A stretch of DNA of 64,000 nt from JAFGKK01 sp964521085 (lineage in GTDB: Bacteria; Chloroflexota; Anaerolineae; Anaerolineales; RBG-16-64-43): positions 10,750-74,749 of the forward strand of contig CAZFPL010000012.1 of NCBI GenBank assembly GCA_964521085.1, in the 5' to 3' direction. A program made the position numbers and the translations under genes. Below are positions 49,006-57,592 of the stretch, in pieces. Positions within the stretch are counted from its first letter, which is position 1. Each line of letters opens with the position of its first letter. The notes below the pieces were generated by a model. That model saw nothing but the letters and a program-made list of their open reading frames with translations. It ran no database searches and was not told where the DNA came from.

Positions 49006-49314
49006 CTGCCTACCCCGCAATTTTTTCCGTCTGTGTCTATCCCTTGCGGAAAACGAGAGCGCTTGCCGTCTGGGACACGAAAAACGGTTGCCGGAGACAT
49101 TCTCAGTGTCCCAGACAACCGGTGGTATTGGCGTCACCCGATAGGGGGTATTCCGGGTGGTATTTTTTTTACGAACCGAAGGATTAAATTACCGCTGTGA
49201 CCGTACAGTAAAATCCCCTGATATAAATCACAAAGCCCGTCCCCGGCGGGCCGGGGGAGCCCAGAGAACGCGAAAGCTAATGGGGGAGAAAGGCTTCGGA
49301 AAGCGCGGCCGTGA
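49006..49314. promoter_or_regulatory. Intergenic region with an 11-bp inverted repeat
   Basis: GTCTGGGACAC (49068-49078) and GTGTCCCAGAC (49106-49116) are exact complements 27 bases apart, about 65 bases upstream of the small gene at 49005; they may be an operator or a leader hairpin. Further on, GCCCG/CGGGC near 49229-49250, read on the minus strand, is followed by T residues and may terminate the sugar-permease operon. No gene is supported in this stretch. Confidence 0.45.
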
Positions 49315-50154
49315 TCACCCTTTCACGGCGCCGGACATGATGCCTTCTATGAAACGCCGTTGGAAAAGGAGGTAGATGATCAGCAACGGCGCTACGCTCA
49401 AGACGGCAATGGCCATATAAACTCCCCCTTGGGGTTGTCCATTCGGTTGGACAAAAGACGCGAGCAACATGGCAAGGGTGAATTTTTCCGGGAAAAAAAG
49501 GTATATCAACGGTTTCACGGGATCGTTCCATTGCAGCATAAAGGAGATCAGGCCGATGTTGGCGATGGCCGGGGCGGAAAGGGGAAGGATGATCGCGGTG
49601 AAGATCCTACCCTCGCTGGCGCCGTCGATGCGCGCCGCGTCCAGAATCTCCGTGGAGATGGCGGAAATATATTGGCGCATATAGATGATTCCGAACGCAT
49701 CGGCCAATCCGGGAATGATTAATGAAAGGAAGGTATCGATCCAGCGCAAATTCACTATGACGAAATACTCCAGCATCATGGTCACAGCGGCGGGAATCAT
49801 CATCGTGGCCAGCAGAAAGGGGAAGAGTAAATTCCGGCCGGGGAACTTGGCCCTGGCAAATCCAAAACCGCCCATTGTGCATAAGAGCGCCGAACCAAGC
49901 GAGAATGTGGCGGCAATGATGATACTGTTCGATATAACTCTCACCACATCGTAGTATTCGAATGTCCAAGAATAAAAACCCAGAATCGCCTGCGGCCAGG
50001 TGAAGCCCGGCGTGCGGACATACATCTCGAGCGGTGTAATCGAAGTATATACCATCCATAGGAAGGGAAGCACCGCAAACGCCGCGATGCCGATCAGAAA
50101 GAAGTGGATCAGGAAATATTGGAAAATCTTTTGCACGCGTTTTTTAGTGATCAT
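49315..50154 (-). CDS. MalG-type carbohydrate ABC transporter permease
   Basis: A 279-residue permease with six helices. The EAA loop, STEILDAARIDGASEGRIF, is intact. The N-terminal helix and PFLWMVYTSITPLEMYVRTP stretch are typical of the MalG/UgpE subfamily, and the protein ends RRFIEGIMSGAVKG as usual. It starts 15 bases after the MalF-type permease stop. Neither the solute-binding lipoprotein nor an ATPase of the MsmK type is encoded nearby. ATPases shared between sugar importers are common in Anaerolineae, but a missing binding protein is unusual. Confidence 0.95.
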   Translation of the reverse strand: MITKKRVQKIFQYFLIHFFLIGIAAFAVLPFLWMVYTSITPLEMYVRTPGFTWPQAILGFYSWTFEYYDVVRVISNSIIIAATFSLGSALLCTMGGFGFARAKFPGRNLLFPFLLATMMIPAAVTMMLEYFVIVNLRWIDTFLSLIIPGLADAFGIIYMRQYISAISTEILDAARIDGASEGRIFTAIILPLSAPAIANIGLISFMLQWNDPVKPLIYLFFPEKFTLAMLLASFVQPNGQPQGGVYMAIAVLSVAPLLIIYLLFQRRFIEGIMSGAVKG

Positions 50155-50169
50155 GAGAGCTCCCGTCTA

Positions 50170-51104
50170 TTAATCCACACGGCCATACCGGCGGAATTGA
50201 ACAAGGGTAACGATGAAAATGGACAGGAAATAAACGTATGCCAATGCCGAGGCATAGCCCAAGCGGAAATCCTTGAACGCGACGCGAAATATGACGAGGA
50301 ACGGTGTGAGAGTCGCGTTGATCGGCCCGCTGCCCGTCAGAGAATAGACTTCCGGAAAGAGGCCGAACGACCCCAGGCCCAACATCACGACGCAAAACAG
50401 GATCATCGGGCGCAAGAGCGGTATGGTGATGCGGAAAAAGGCTTGAACGGGAGTGGCTCCGTCGATCAGCGCCGCCTCGGTGACTTCAGGGTCGATGTTC
50501 GAAAGACCCGCCTGCAGAAGAATCATGGCCCACCCGACCCATCCCCAGATAACCATAATGCTAAGAACGATCCGCGCCGTCCACCCGTTATCGAGCCATG
50601 CAACCGAACCCACCCCGAGGGCGTTTAAGAAACTATTCATCAATCCCGCATCCGTGCTGTCGAACAGCAGCCGAAAGGTCATTCCCGCCGCGATCTTATT
50701 CATGATGTAGGGCATGAACACCGCCAACCGATACAGACGGGCTCCGAATACTTTTTTCGAGTTCAGCAAGACGGCCAGCACAAGAGCCAAGAATATTGTC
50801 GGCGGAACATGCATGAAGAAAATGATCACGCTGTTGGCCATGGCCTGCCAGAAGACTTTATCCCTGAATACCAACTGGAAGTTGGCCAAACCGACATACT
50901 CCACCGGGCCCATTCCATTCCATTTCGAAAAGCTCAGGATAACGGAAAGGCCTGTGGGAAGAAACCGAAGATAGAATAGAGAAGGAAGAAAGGAGCGATA
51001 AAGGCATACGACCAGCGCTCTTTGGACACGGCATGTTTCCATTGGGCCAGGCGCCGGGAAGGGGGGTCTTTCCGAGGCGCGGCGTTGACTTCTGGAAGGG
51101 TCAT
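50170..51104 (-). CDS. MalF-type carbohydrate ABC transporter permease, frameshifted near the N-terminus
   Basis: Six-helix permease with the EAA loop DPEVTEAALIDGATPVQAFF and GMGPVEYVGLANFQLVFRD after the first helix. The uninterrupted frame begins at 51042, but its first 27 residues are not family-like. In the other frame, from an ATG at 51104, MTLPEVNAAPRKDPPSRRLA and then KERWSYAFIAPFFLLYSIFG form a normal MalF N-terminus that runs up to about 50960. One base added in the CCC run at about 50955-50957 joins the two. So it is either a sequencing error or a recently inactivated gene. The binding-protein gene expected upstream is absent. Confidence 0.88.
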
Positions 51105-51316
51105 GGCCGCCCCGTCTATCCGTTGCGCCGGAGAACGAAGGTGTCCGAGGGATTCAAATCATTGTTCCATGATGCCATACGGCAAAATTGAGATCCTTGA
51201 AAAAGGTGATTAAAAATTGATCGGATAATTCCGTGGAAGAAACATTTAAGCCTCCCCGATGACAATCCTGAGAATTATTGTGTACTCCTTCGATTAACAA
51301 ATTCCAAAAGAGCGTT

Positions 51317-52255
51317 TTACGCTTTTGGATGCGCGGCGAAGAAATCCCAGATCGTCTGCGATGCCGGGAGGATGGAATCCGGAGGCCACGTGTGGCCGAT
51401 TCCCTTGATAGAGAACAGTTCAACCGATGTCCCGTCGGCGCACGAGGAATATACGGTGTGGGTGACAATCCCCTCCTGATCCGTCGCCGGGAAATCCGAG
51501 CAGCCGTCAATGGATGCCCACAATGCAATGCTCCCCTCCACGGACAATATCTCCGGGCGCGAATCGGGCTCCAGATCATCATCACTGTAAGGGGCCGATG
51601 TGTCGCTCAATCCTTGAAAGTGGATCACGGAGACTTTCTCCCGCGGCCGGCACGGACCAAAAACGAGGTTCCCGGCCACCGGAGCAATCGCCGCGAACGT
51701 CTCCGACATCTCGCACGCCAGGCGGTACACAAGCAACGCCCCGTTGGAAAACCCCGAAGCGTAAACGCGCGTCGGATCGATCGTGAAGGTCTCTTCCAGG
51801 TCGGAGAGGATCCGGCGTACGAATTCCGCTTCGTTGACGTTGTTCTTTTCCGCCGAGCCGCAGCACAAGCCCGCATTAAACGACAAGGCTTCGGTCAGCC
51901 CCGTCCCGTTCGGATATACGACAAGGAACTGTTCGACATCGGCGATCTCGTTGAACCTGGACATGGCGAGCAGGTATTCCGCATTCATCCTGTGGCCGTG
52001 GAAGACCAGCACCAAAGGAGCGGGCGAATGGACGCCGACCCCGGGCGGAACATGCAGCAGATAGGTCCGTTCAAACCCTTCTACGATCAACGTGCGCTCG
52101 GAATCGCCGGTCGGCTTCGTGGGGATGGCGGGAAACGTGAAGGTGGCGGGATTGGGAAGCGTGGGCCCGGCGATTTGCGTGGCGGCGGGAGCGCAGCCGC
52201 ACAAACCAAGCGACACCAGGATCAGTCCGAAAATTTGCTTGCGAATCCGTTTCAT
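51317..52255 (-). CDS. Secreted PHB-depolymerase/feruloyl-esterase-like lipoprotein (1)
   Basis: A 312-residue lipoprotein (ATG at 52255 with GGGAGGG upstream; lipobox SLGLCGC). The alpha/beta-hydrolase domain of the LpqC/polyhydroxybutyrate-depolymerase family has RTYLLHVPPG, PLVLVFHGH (oxyanion strand), nucleophile GFSNGALLVYRLAC, FQGLSDTSAPY (acid region) and a late HTWP histidine (KGIGHTWPP). Such enzymes cleave esters on hydroxyalkanoate polymers or feruloylated xylan. It is paralogous to the gene at 53430, with another esterase gene between them on the same strand. Confidence 0.9.
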   Translation of the reverse strand: MKRIRKQIFGLILVSLGLCGCAPAATQIAGPTLPNPATFTFPAIPTKPTGDSERTLIVEGFERTYLLHVPPGVGVHSPAPLVLVFHGHRMNAEYLLAMSRFNEIADVEQFLVVYPNGTGLTEALSFNAGLCCGSAEKNNVNEAEFVRRILSDLEETFTIDPTRVYASGFSNGALLVYRLACEMSETFAAIAPVAGNLVFGPCRPREKVSVIHFQGLSDTSAPYSDDDLEPDSRPEILSVEGSIALWASIDGCSDFPATDQEGIVTHTVYSSCADGTSVELFSIKGIGHTWPPDSILPASQTIWDFFAAHPKA

Positions 52256-52446
52256 CGGGACCCTCCCGGGATGGCGTGCGCTGCGCAAGCGGTAACGATC
52301 GGTCCTCGGCGAGGAAACCGACTGCGCGAAGAACCTGATGCGGACCTTCCCATTCCGCAGGCGGTCTGGTCGCCCGTGGATATCGGCATTCCTGATATTG
52401 TACGCTCAAATATCGGCTGGGAAAAAATCCCCCTACGAAGCGTCGC

Positions 52447-53244
52447 TTACCAATCCAGCGCGATCCAGTGGAAGTACGCCGGCAGATACATCGCCCAATA
52501 GGCATAATTGTGGCCGCCGTCGGTGAAGATATGGACGTGGCGAATGCCCGCCTCATCCAGAAGCGACATCATAACCCGCGCCGCATCCTGCATAAACGGA
52601 TCGTCGAAACCGCTGTTGAGGAAAACGCGCGGGGTATTTTCCGGTTTCATCGCCGCCAACCAGCCCCGGATTTTGTCTTCCTCGCCCGCGATGGCTCCTC
52701 CGCCGAACAATCCGACCGCGGCGAAACGATCCGGGAAGCGAAAGACGATCCGATAGGCGGCGACACTGCCGAGCGATCCGCCGCCCACCGACCGGTGACG
52801 GCGTTCCGGGCTGATGGGGTAGTGGCTTTCAATGTACGGCATTAAATCTTCGAGGATCGTTTTGGCGTACATCTCGGCTTCGCTGTCGATATTCTGGGTG
52901 GTGACGATGAGGAAGGGAGGCACCTCGCGGCTGAAGATTAATTCGTCCGCGATGGCGGCGGCGCCGGCGGCGAACCAGGTGCCGGGTCCGCTTGTCCGTC
53001 CGGGGACGAGGTACACGATCGGATAGAGCCCGCCCGCCTGGGAATCGAAGCACGGCGGGAGGTAGATCCCATAACCGTATGAATATCCCCGGTCAGTGGT
53101 TTCCAGAGTTGGGTATTCAACGGTGCCGGGGGAGATGCATCCCTCGGGCAGCGTGGCCAGGTGTGACCCCGATTCCGCCGTATGGATCAACTGGCATCCG
53201 GTCATGCTGAACAGAATGGGGAGGAGAATAAATCGGGCATTCAT
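52447..53244 (-). CDS. Secreted esterase D-like alpha/beta hydrolase lipoprotein
   Basis: A 265-residue protein from the ATG at 53244, with a lipobox at FSMTGC. It has the plan of the EstD/feruloyl esterase group: GYGIYLPPCFDS, YPIVYLVPGRTS, the nucleophile motif VGGGSLGSVAAYR, PENTPRVFLNSGFDDPF (acid) and HIFTDGGHNYAYW (histidine). Cysteines (GCISP and PPCFDS) may form a disulfide. It lies between two PHB-depolymerase-like genes, so the three may digest the same ester-decorated polymer outside the cell. Confidence 0.88.
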   Translation of the reverse strand: MNARFILLPILFSMTGCQLIHTAESGSHLATLPEGCISPGTVEYPTLETTDRGYSYGYGIYLPPCFDSQAGGLYPIVYLVPGRTSGPGTWFAAGAAAIADELIFSREVPPFLIVTTQNIDSEAEMYAKTILEDLMPYIESHYPISPERRHRSVGGGSLGSVAAYRIVFRFPDRFAAVGLFGGGAIAGEEDKIRGWLAAMKPENTPRVFLNSGFDDPFMQDAARVMMSLLDEAGIRHVHIFTDGGHNYAYWAMYLPAYFHWIALDW

Positions 53245-53271
53245 CTTTGGGCCATCCAATCTTAAAAATCA

Positions 53272-53293
53272 GCTGACACTTTGACAGTGTCAA
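53272..53293. promoter_or_regulatory. Short palindrome upstream of the esterase D-like gene
   Basis: TTGACAGTGTCAA within CTGACACTTTGACAGTGTCA is a 13-base palindrome about 35 bases upstream of the ATG at 53244 and may be an operator. The gap 53245-53429 holds no gene. Confidence 0.4.
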
Positions 53294-53429
53294 TGTGGGT
53301 AGGCAGTTCTGCCGTCATCCCATTGTCACCGGGGCGGGTGGTATTGTCTTCAACGCAGGATGGTATTTTTGGGATTATTTTTATTGCAACGTACCGGCGG
53401 ATTTTTCCGGGTTGCGCCACGGTTGCATA

Positions 53430-54344
53430 TCACTGTTTCGGATGCGCGGCGAAAAAGCCCCAGATGATCTGGGAGGCCGGCAATATGGAGGAGGGGGGCC
53501 AGACGTGCCCCATGCCCTGAATGATATACAACTCCACCGAGGTTCCATTCCGGCACGACCGATAATAGGTATGCGCTACCATCCCTTCCTGCGTCCGTTG
53601 GGCAGAATCCTCACAGCCATCCAGCTGCACCCAGGTTGTGATGCCCCGGTCGACCGAAGGAAACGCCAATCCGGTGGAGGGATTTGTTCCTCCGCCGCCG
53701 ATCGGGACCGACACATCATTGGAACCATGAATGTGGATGACCGAAACCGGCTCCTGCGGCTCGCACGGACTGAACGAGAGGATTCCGGCAACCGGCGCAA
53801 TGGCGGCGAATATATCCGACATTTCGCACCCCAGGCGGTACGATAGCAGCGCGCCGTTGGAGAATCCCGCCGCGTAAATGCGCTTGGGGTCGATCGTGAA
53901 CGTTTGTCCCAAATCGGAGAGGATTTCCCGGATGAAGGCCGGCTCGTCGACCTGATTGAGGAGGGCGTACCCGCAGCAGCCTCCCGCATTCCAGGATAGC
54001 GGTCCGGGGGGAGCCGTTCCATCGGGATAGACGACGAGGAATCCGTTGGCGTCGGCGATGCCGCTCATTCCGCTTACCACACTCATATACAACCCGTCTT
54101 CCGAAAGGCCGTGGAACATGAAAACCAACGCGGTGGGTTCCGCGGCGGAGAATCCCGGGGGAACGTGCAGCAGGTACGTTCGTTGAATGCTGTTGGCGGG
54201 CAGGATATGTTCGGAGTCGCCGGGAGGAATCATCGCTGCGGCGGTCGGGGCAACGGTGGCGTTCTTCTCCGTGGAAGGTGAGCAGCCGGTCAGCGCGGCC
54301 GCGGCCAGGAAAAGTAAAACGGAATTGGAGCAACTATTCTTCAA
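53430..54344 (-). CDS. Secreted PHB-depolymerase/feruloyl-esterase-like lipoprotein (2)
   Basis: A 304-residue lipoprotein (signal MKNSCSNSVLLFLAAAALTGC) and paralogue of the protein at 51317: RTYLLHVPPGFS, ALVFMFHGLSEDG, YPDGTAPPGPLSWNAGGCCG, nucleophile GFSNGALLSYRLGCEMSD, HIHGSNDVSVP (acid loop) and QGMGHVWPP (histidine). The double-Cys GGCCG in the loop after the oxyanion strand occurs in both paralogues (LCCG in the other). It is 135 bases downstream of the LAL regulator gene and on the same strand, so it may be a target. Confidence 0.9.
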   Translation of the reverse strand: MKNSCSNSVLLFLAAAALTGCSPSTEKNATVAPTAAAMIPPGDSEHILPANSIQRTYLLHVPPGFSAAEPTALVFMFHGLSEDGLYMSVVSGMSGIADANGFLVVYPDGTAPPGPLSWNAGGCCGYALLNQVDEPAFIREILSDLGQTFTIDPKRIYAAGFSNGALLSYRLGCEMSDIFAAIAPVAGILSFSPCEPQEPVSVIHIHGSNDVSVPIGGGGTNPSTGLAFPSVDRGITTWVQLDGCEDSAQRTQEGMVAHTYYRSCRNGTSVELYIIQGMGHVWPPSSILPASQIIWGFFAAHPKQ

Positions 54345-54479
54345 TGAAAAACCTTTTCGTTAGGCATCATCATTCCGGGAAGAATATTTACTATCCACTG
54401 ATCGGGCGAGAACACCTGCGTCCGCATTCGGCTGCCGGGAGTGTGTGCGGCATCCGGGAAAGATATCCCGGCCGGGCAC

Positions 54480-57242
54480 CTATGCCACCAATCCCATTTC
54501 CCGCGCGCGAATGACGGCCCTGGAGCGGTTGGCCACCTCCATTTTTTCGAAGATGTGCGTGACATGTTTTTTCGTGGTGTTTAATGTAATCACCAGCTTC
54601 TTTGCAATCTCCGCGTTGGAATCGCCCAGCGCCATCGATCGTAACACTTCCAATTCGCGCGTTGAAAGCGGTTCGATGAGCGGTTGGATGACGGGGGCGG
54701 CGGCGCGGGCTTCTCCCTGGATTCCCGCGGCCAGCAGCCTGTCGATGTAAGGATTTAACTCCCCGCTTTTCCCCGCCATCGTTTTTAGCAGCTTAAGCAT
54801 GGGTTGGCCTTCGTTGATAAAACGGCGGATATATCCGCCATCCTGCGCCAGCGAAAGGGCTTGCTGCAGGTGCGAAACGGCTCTCTCCGTATCGCGGTCC
54901 GACTGCCAGGCTAGTGCTTGTAAGATCCGCAGTTCGATCATCCGGTCTCTCCAGCGGGTCGATTCAACGGATGGGAAGGCGCGTTCCAAGTGTTTCCGGA
55001 GGGATGCCAGGTCGGGCAGATCGGCTGGCTGTGTGCGCAACCGGTCCGGCGGATGACAGGCGAGGATTACGCGTGCCAGTGCGAGGGATTCCGACTCCGA
55101 CCCCTCCTCAAGCTTTTTTTCCTTTGCCCACCGCACGGCAGAATCAAGAGCCCCCTGCCGTAGCCAGGACCGGACGTGGTGAAGGTGGGCATAATATCTT
55201 ATTTCCGGCAGGGATTTTTCGGCCTGTACGAGGAGCGAAGTGGAGTTGGTCTCCCCCCGGGCCAGCCGGATATCGGCCAGCGCGACGCTCCCTTCGGCCT
55301 GCTTATCGGCGTCGTACGCCATTTTCAGGAGGTCCAGCCCCTTGTGGAGAGATTCCTCCGCCGGAAGCAACTCGTTCCATTCCATGAGGATCAAGCCCAG
55401 ATCGATATGCGTAATGCCGGAGTAGGGGATGCGGGACGAGGAGGATACGCCGCAGGCCGGTCCGATCGTTTTCATCGCCTCACGGCACAGGGCGGCGGCT
55501 TCTTTCAGCCGGCCCTGTCTGCGGAGGATGAAGCACCGCCCGCTTGCGGAAGCAAAAGCGTTCAACAGATCCCCGCTGGCTTCCGCGATCTTCCGGGCTT
55601 CGACGAACGACCGGTCCGCGGCGGCATAATCCCCGACGGCGATGTAATTCATCGCCAGGTTGTAATTCAGGCCGCTGCGGAACCGAAGATAATTCGGATC
55701 GGCCGGCACTTCGTCCGCCGGCGGCAGACCGGCGAGCGCCTGCTGCGCCAGGCCGATCACCGTCTGCAGTTCTTCGTGCCGCCAAAGCGCCAGATACGCG
55801 CGCGAGAGGGCGATGAAGGTACGGGTCAATCTGCAATATTCCGGTTTCGGCGGAAGGGAATTGGAACCGGCGGTGAAATCCGGAAGGGCTTGGTCCGCCT
55901 GATTCAACCAATATTCGGTCGCGCGCAGGACCGCGGGCTGGTGGAAGCTGGTATGCCCGAGGAGGTTTCCGTATACGGCGCACAGCAGCGCCCGGCTGCG
56001 GAGAAGATCCTCCGGAAGGCTTTTCAGCCAGCTCCCGAGAAGGCCCGACTCGCTTCGAAAGAAAAAGGTCAGGGCGTGCCGCTCGAGCAGATCGGCGGCC
56101 AAGGCGTAATCGGGTGCGGCCAGCGCCTGCGAGACGGCTTCGAAAATATTATCCTCCCGCTCGAGCCATTCTGCGGCGCGGCGGAATAATCCAAGCCGAT
56201 CCGCCGGAGCGATTTCCTGGCCCAGCCGGCGGCGGAGCAAATCGGCGAACAGCAAGTGATAGCGGTACCAGTAGCGCCGGTTGTCCAGGGGAATAATAAA
56301 CAGGTTGGACTCCTCCAATTGGCGGAGCATTTCCTCGGCGCCGGATTTCCCGGTCACGGCTTCACAAAGCGGACCGCATAAGCGGTCCAGAATGGACGTC
56401 TGGAGCAGGAAGGAGTGCACCGCCGGCGGCTGTTGCTGGAGTACTTCCTGGAGCAGGTAATCCACGATGTAACGGTCGTCGCCGGCGAAGGCGGACACAA
56501 AGGCATGCCGGTCGGATTGGCGGTGGAGTGACAGCGCGGCCAGCTGCAAGCCGACAATCCAGCCTTCGGTGCGTTCCTCGAGGAAGGCGATGTCTTCCTC
56601 CGGCAAATCCAATTGATGGATGCGGTTGAGGAATGCGGCAGCTTCCTCGCGGGTGAACCGCAGGTCCGCGGTCCGCGTTTCCGTAACCTGGTCGCGGCTG
56701 CGCAGACGGGCAAGCGCCAGCGGCGGATCCGCCCGGGTGGTAATGACGATCCGAAATGGGAGCGGATGGTGTTCGAGAAGCATATTCAAACTGGAGTGGA
56801 TTGCCTCGGTTTCAATGAGGTGGTAATCATCCAGGACGAGGATCAGCGGCTTGGCGGCTCCGTCCAGGTCGTTGACCAGCGATGCCGCAAGTGACTTGAG
56901 CGGCGGGAGCGGCTGCACATCGAAAATTCCCTGGACGCTGCGCCCGAGATCCGCGTCCACCGTCTGCAGCGCCGCGACGAAGTAGCGCCAGAATCGAGCC
57001 GGGTCGTTATCGTCCCGATCCAGCGAAAGCCAAGCCGCGGGCATCTTGGTATGGCGAAGCCACTCCGCGACCAGCGTGGTTTTCCCGAAGCCCGCCGGTG
57101 CGGAAACCAAGATCAGCCGCTGCGGCCGTTCCAGGGCGGAATCGAGCACTTGAATCAAATGTTGCCGCGGGACCAGATTGGAGGGCGCCGGGGGGATGTG
57201 CAGTTTGGTCGCGATCAACGGACTCGGCATAATCTTCATCAT
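54480..57242 (-). CDS. LAL-type (MalT-like) LuxR-family transcriptional activator
   Basis: A 920-residue regulator of the large ATP-binding LuxR (LAL) class. The STAND ATPase part has Walker A SAPAGFGKTT (about 47-56), Walker B PLILVLDDYH, and EERTEGWIVGLQLAAL. A long TPR-like helical region (about 420-800) probably senses an inducer, as in MalT. The C-terminal LuxR HTH is LSTRELEVLRSMALGDSNAEIAKKLVI. MalT-type proteins activate sugar use genes; here the neighbours on the same strand are the secreted esterases and sugar permeases. I kept the first ATG of a cluster (57242); no clear Shine-Dalgarno. Confidence 0.95.
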   Translation of the reverse strand: MMKIMPSPLIATKLHIPPAPSNLVPRQHLIQVLDSALERPQRLILVSAPAGFGKTTLVAEWLRHTKMPAAWLSLDRDDNDPARFWRYFVAALQTVDADLGRSVQGIFDVQPLPPLKSLAASLVNDLDGAAKPLILVLDDYHLIETEAIHSSLNMLLEHHPLPFRIVITTRADPPLALARLRSRDQVTETRTADLRFTREEAAAFLNRIHQLDLPEEDIAFLEERTEGWIVGLQLAALSLHRQSDRHAFVSAFAGDDRYIVDYLLQEVLQQQPPAVHSFLLQTSILDRLCGPLCEAVTGKSGAEEMLRQLEESNLFIIPLDNRRYWYRYHLLFADLLRRRLGQEIAPADRLGLFRRAAEWLEREDNIFEAVSQALAAPDYALAADLLERHALTFFFRSESGLLGSWLKSLPEDLLRSRALLCAVYGNLLGHTSFHQPAVLRATEYWLNQADQALPDFTAGSNSLPPKPEYCRLTRTFIALSRAYLALWRHEELQTVIGLAQQALAGLPPADEVPADPNYLRFRSGLNYNLAMNYIAVGDYAAADRSFVEARKIAEASGDLLNAFASASGRCFILRRQGRLKEAAALCREAMKTIGPACGVSSSSRIPYSGITHIDLGLILMEWNELLPAEESLHKGLDLLKMAYDADKQAEGSVALADIRLARGETNSTSLLVQAEKSLPEIRYYAHLHHVRSWLRQGALDSAVRWAKEKKLEEGSESESLALARVILACHPPDRLRTQPADLPDLASLRKHLERAFPSVESTRWRDRMIELRILQALAWQSDRDTERAVSHLQQALSLAQDGGYIRRFINEGQPMLKLLKTMAGKSGELNPYIDRLLAAGIQGEARAAAPVIQPLIEPLSTRELEVLRSMALGDSNAEIAKKLVITLNTTKKHVTHIFEKMEVANRSRAVIRAREMGLVA

Positions 57243-57370
57243 ATTTTAGGAGATAGGGGCTGTCAAACAACGGGGGGTCATTCTCAGCGAATTCAAAGGA
57301 AATACTTGTGGAAAAACGCGGGGATGACGGAAGTCTATACGATTGTCATATGCAGGTCAGCCAGGTCCCC

Positions 57371-57511
57371 GCCATGCCTGCGTGTTCGTGGCAGGCATCC
57401 AGGAAGGATATGTTCGTCATGCCTGCGTGGTCGTAGCAGGCATCCAGGAACAGCCTAGGTGTTTCCTGGGGCGCATGTCCTGGATCCCCGCTTCGATCAC
57501 GCGGGGATGAC
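57371..57511. repeat. Dispersed repeat with CGTCAT/ATGACG ends, copy 4
   Basis: The main unit runs from CGTCATGCCTGCG (57415) to GCGGGGATGAC (57511), with GGCATCCAGGAA and TGGATCCCCGCT inside. A partial left half (57371-57414) precedes it in tandem. It fills the 350-base gap between the regulator and the C45-type gene. Confidence 0.85.
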
Positions 57512-57592
57512 AACCTCAATAAATCCACAGGATTTTAATGGGGTTAAATCCCCCAGTTGCCTCAAGCCGATTTTTACAATACACTTCCTTCC

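Noticed and set aside
49225..49300. Riboswitch-like sequence (GGCGGGCCGGGGGAGCCCAG resembles part of the c-di-AMP ydaO core)
   Set aside because: The second conserved region and P1 pairing are not found, and no gene lies downstream on that strand. A terminator for the minus-strand permease operon explains the GC-rich stem better.
51278..52501. 407-codon open frame on the plus strand
   Set aside because: It is antisense to the PHB-depolymerase-like lipoprotein gene, which has a lipobox, a catalytic serine motif and a good ribosome binding site. The plus frame has no domain resemblance.
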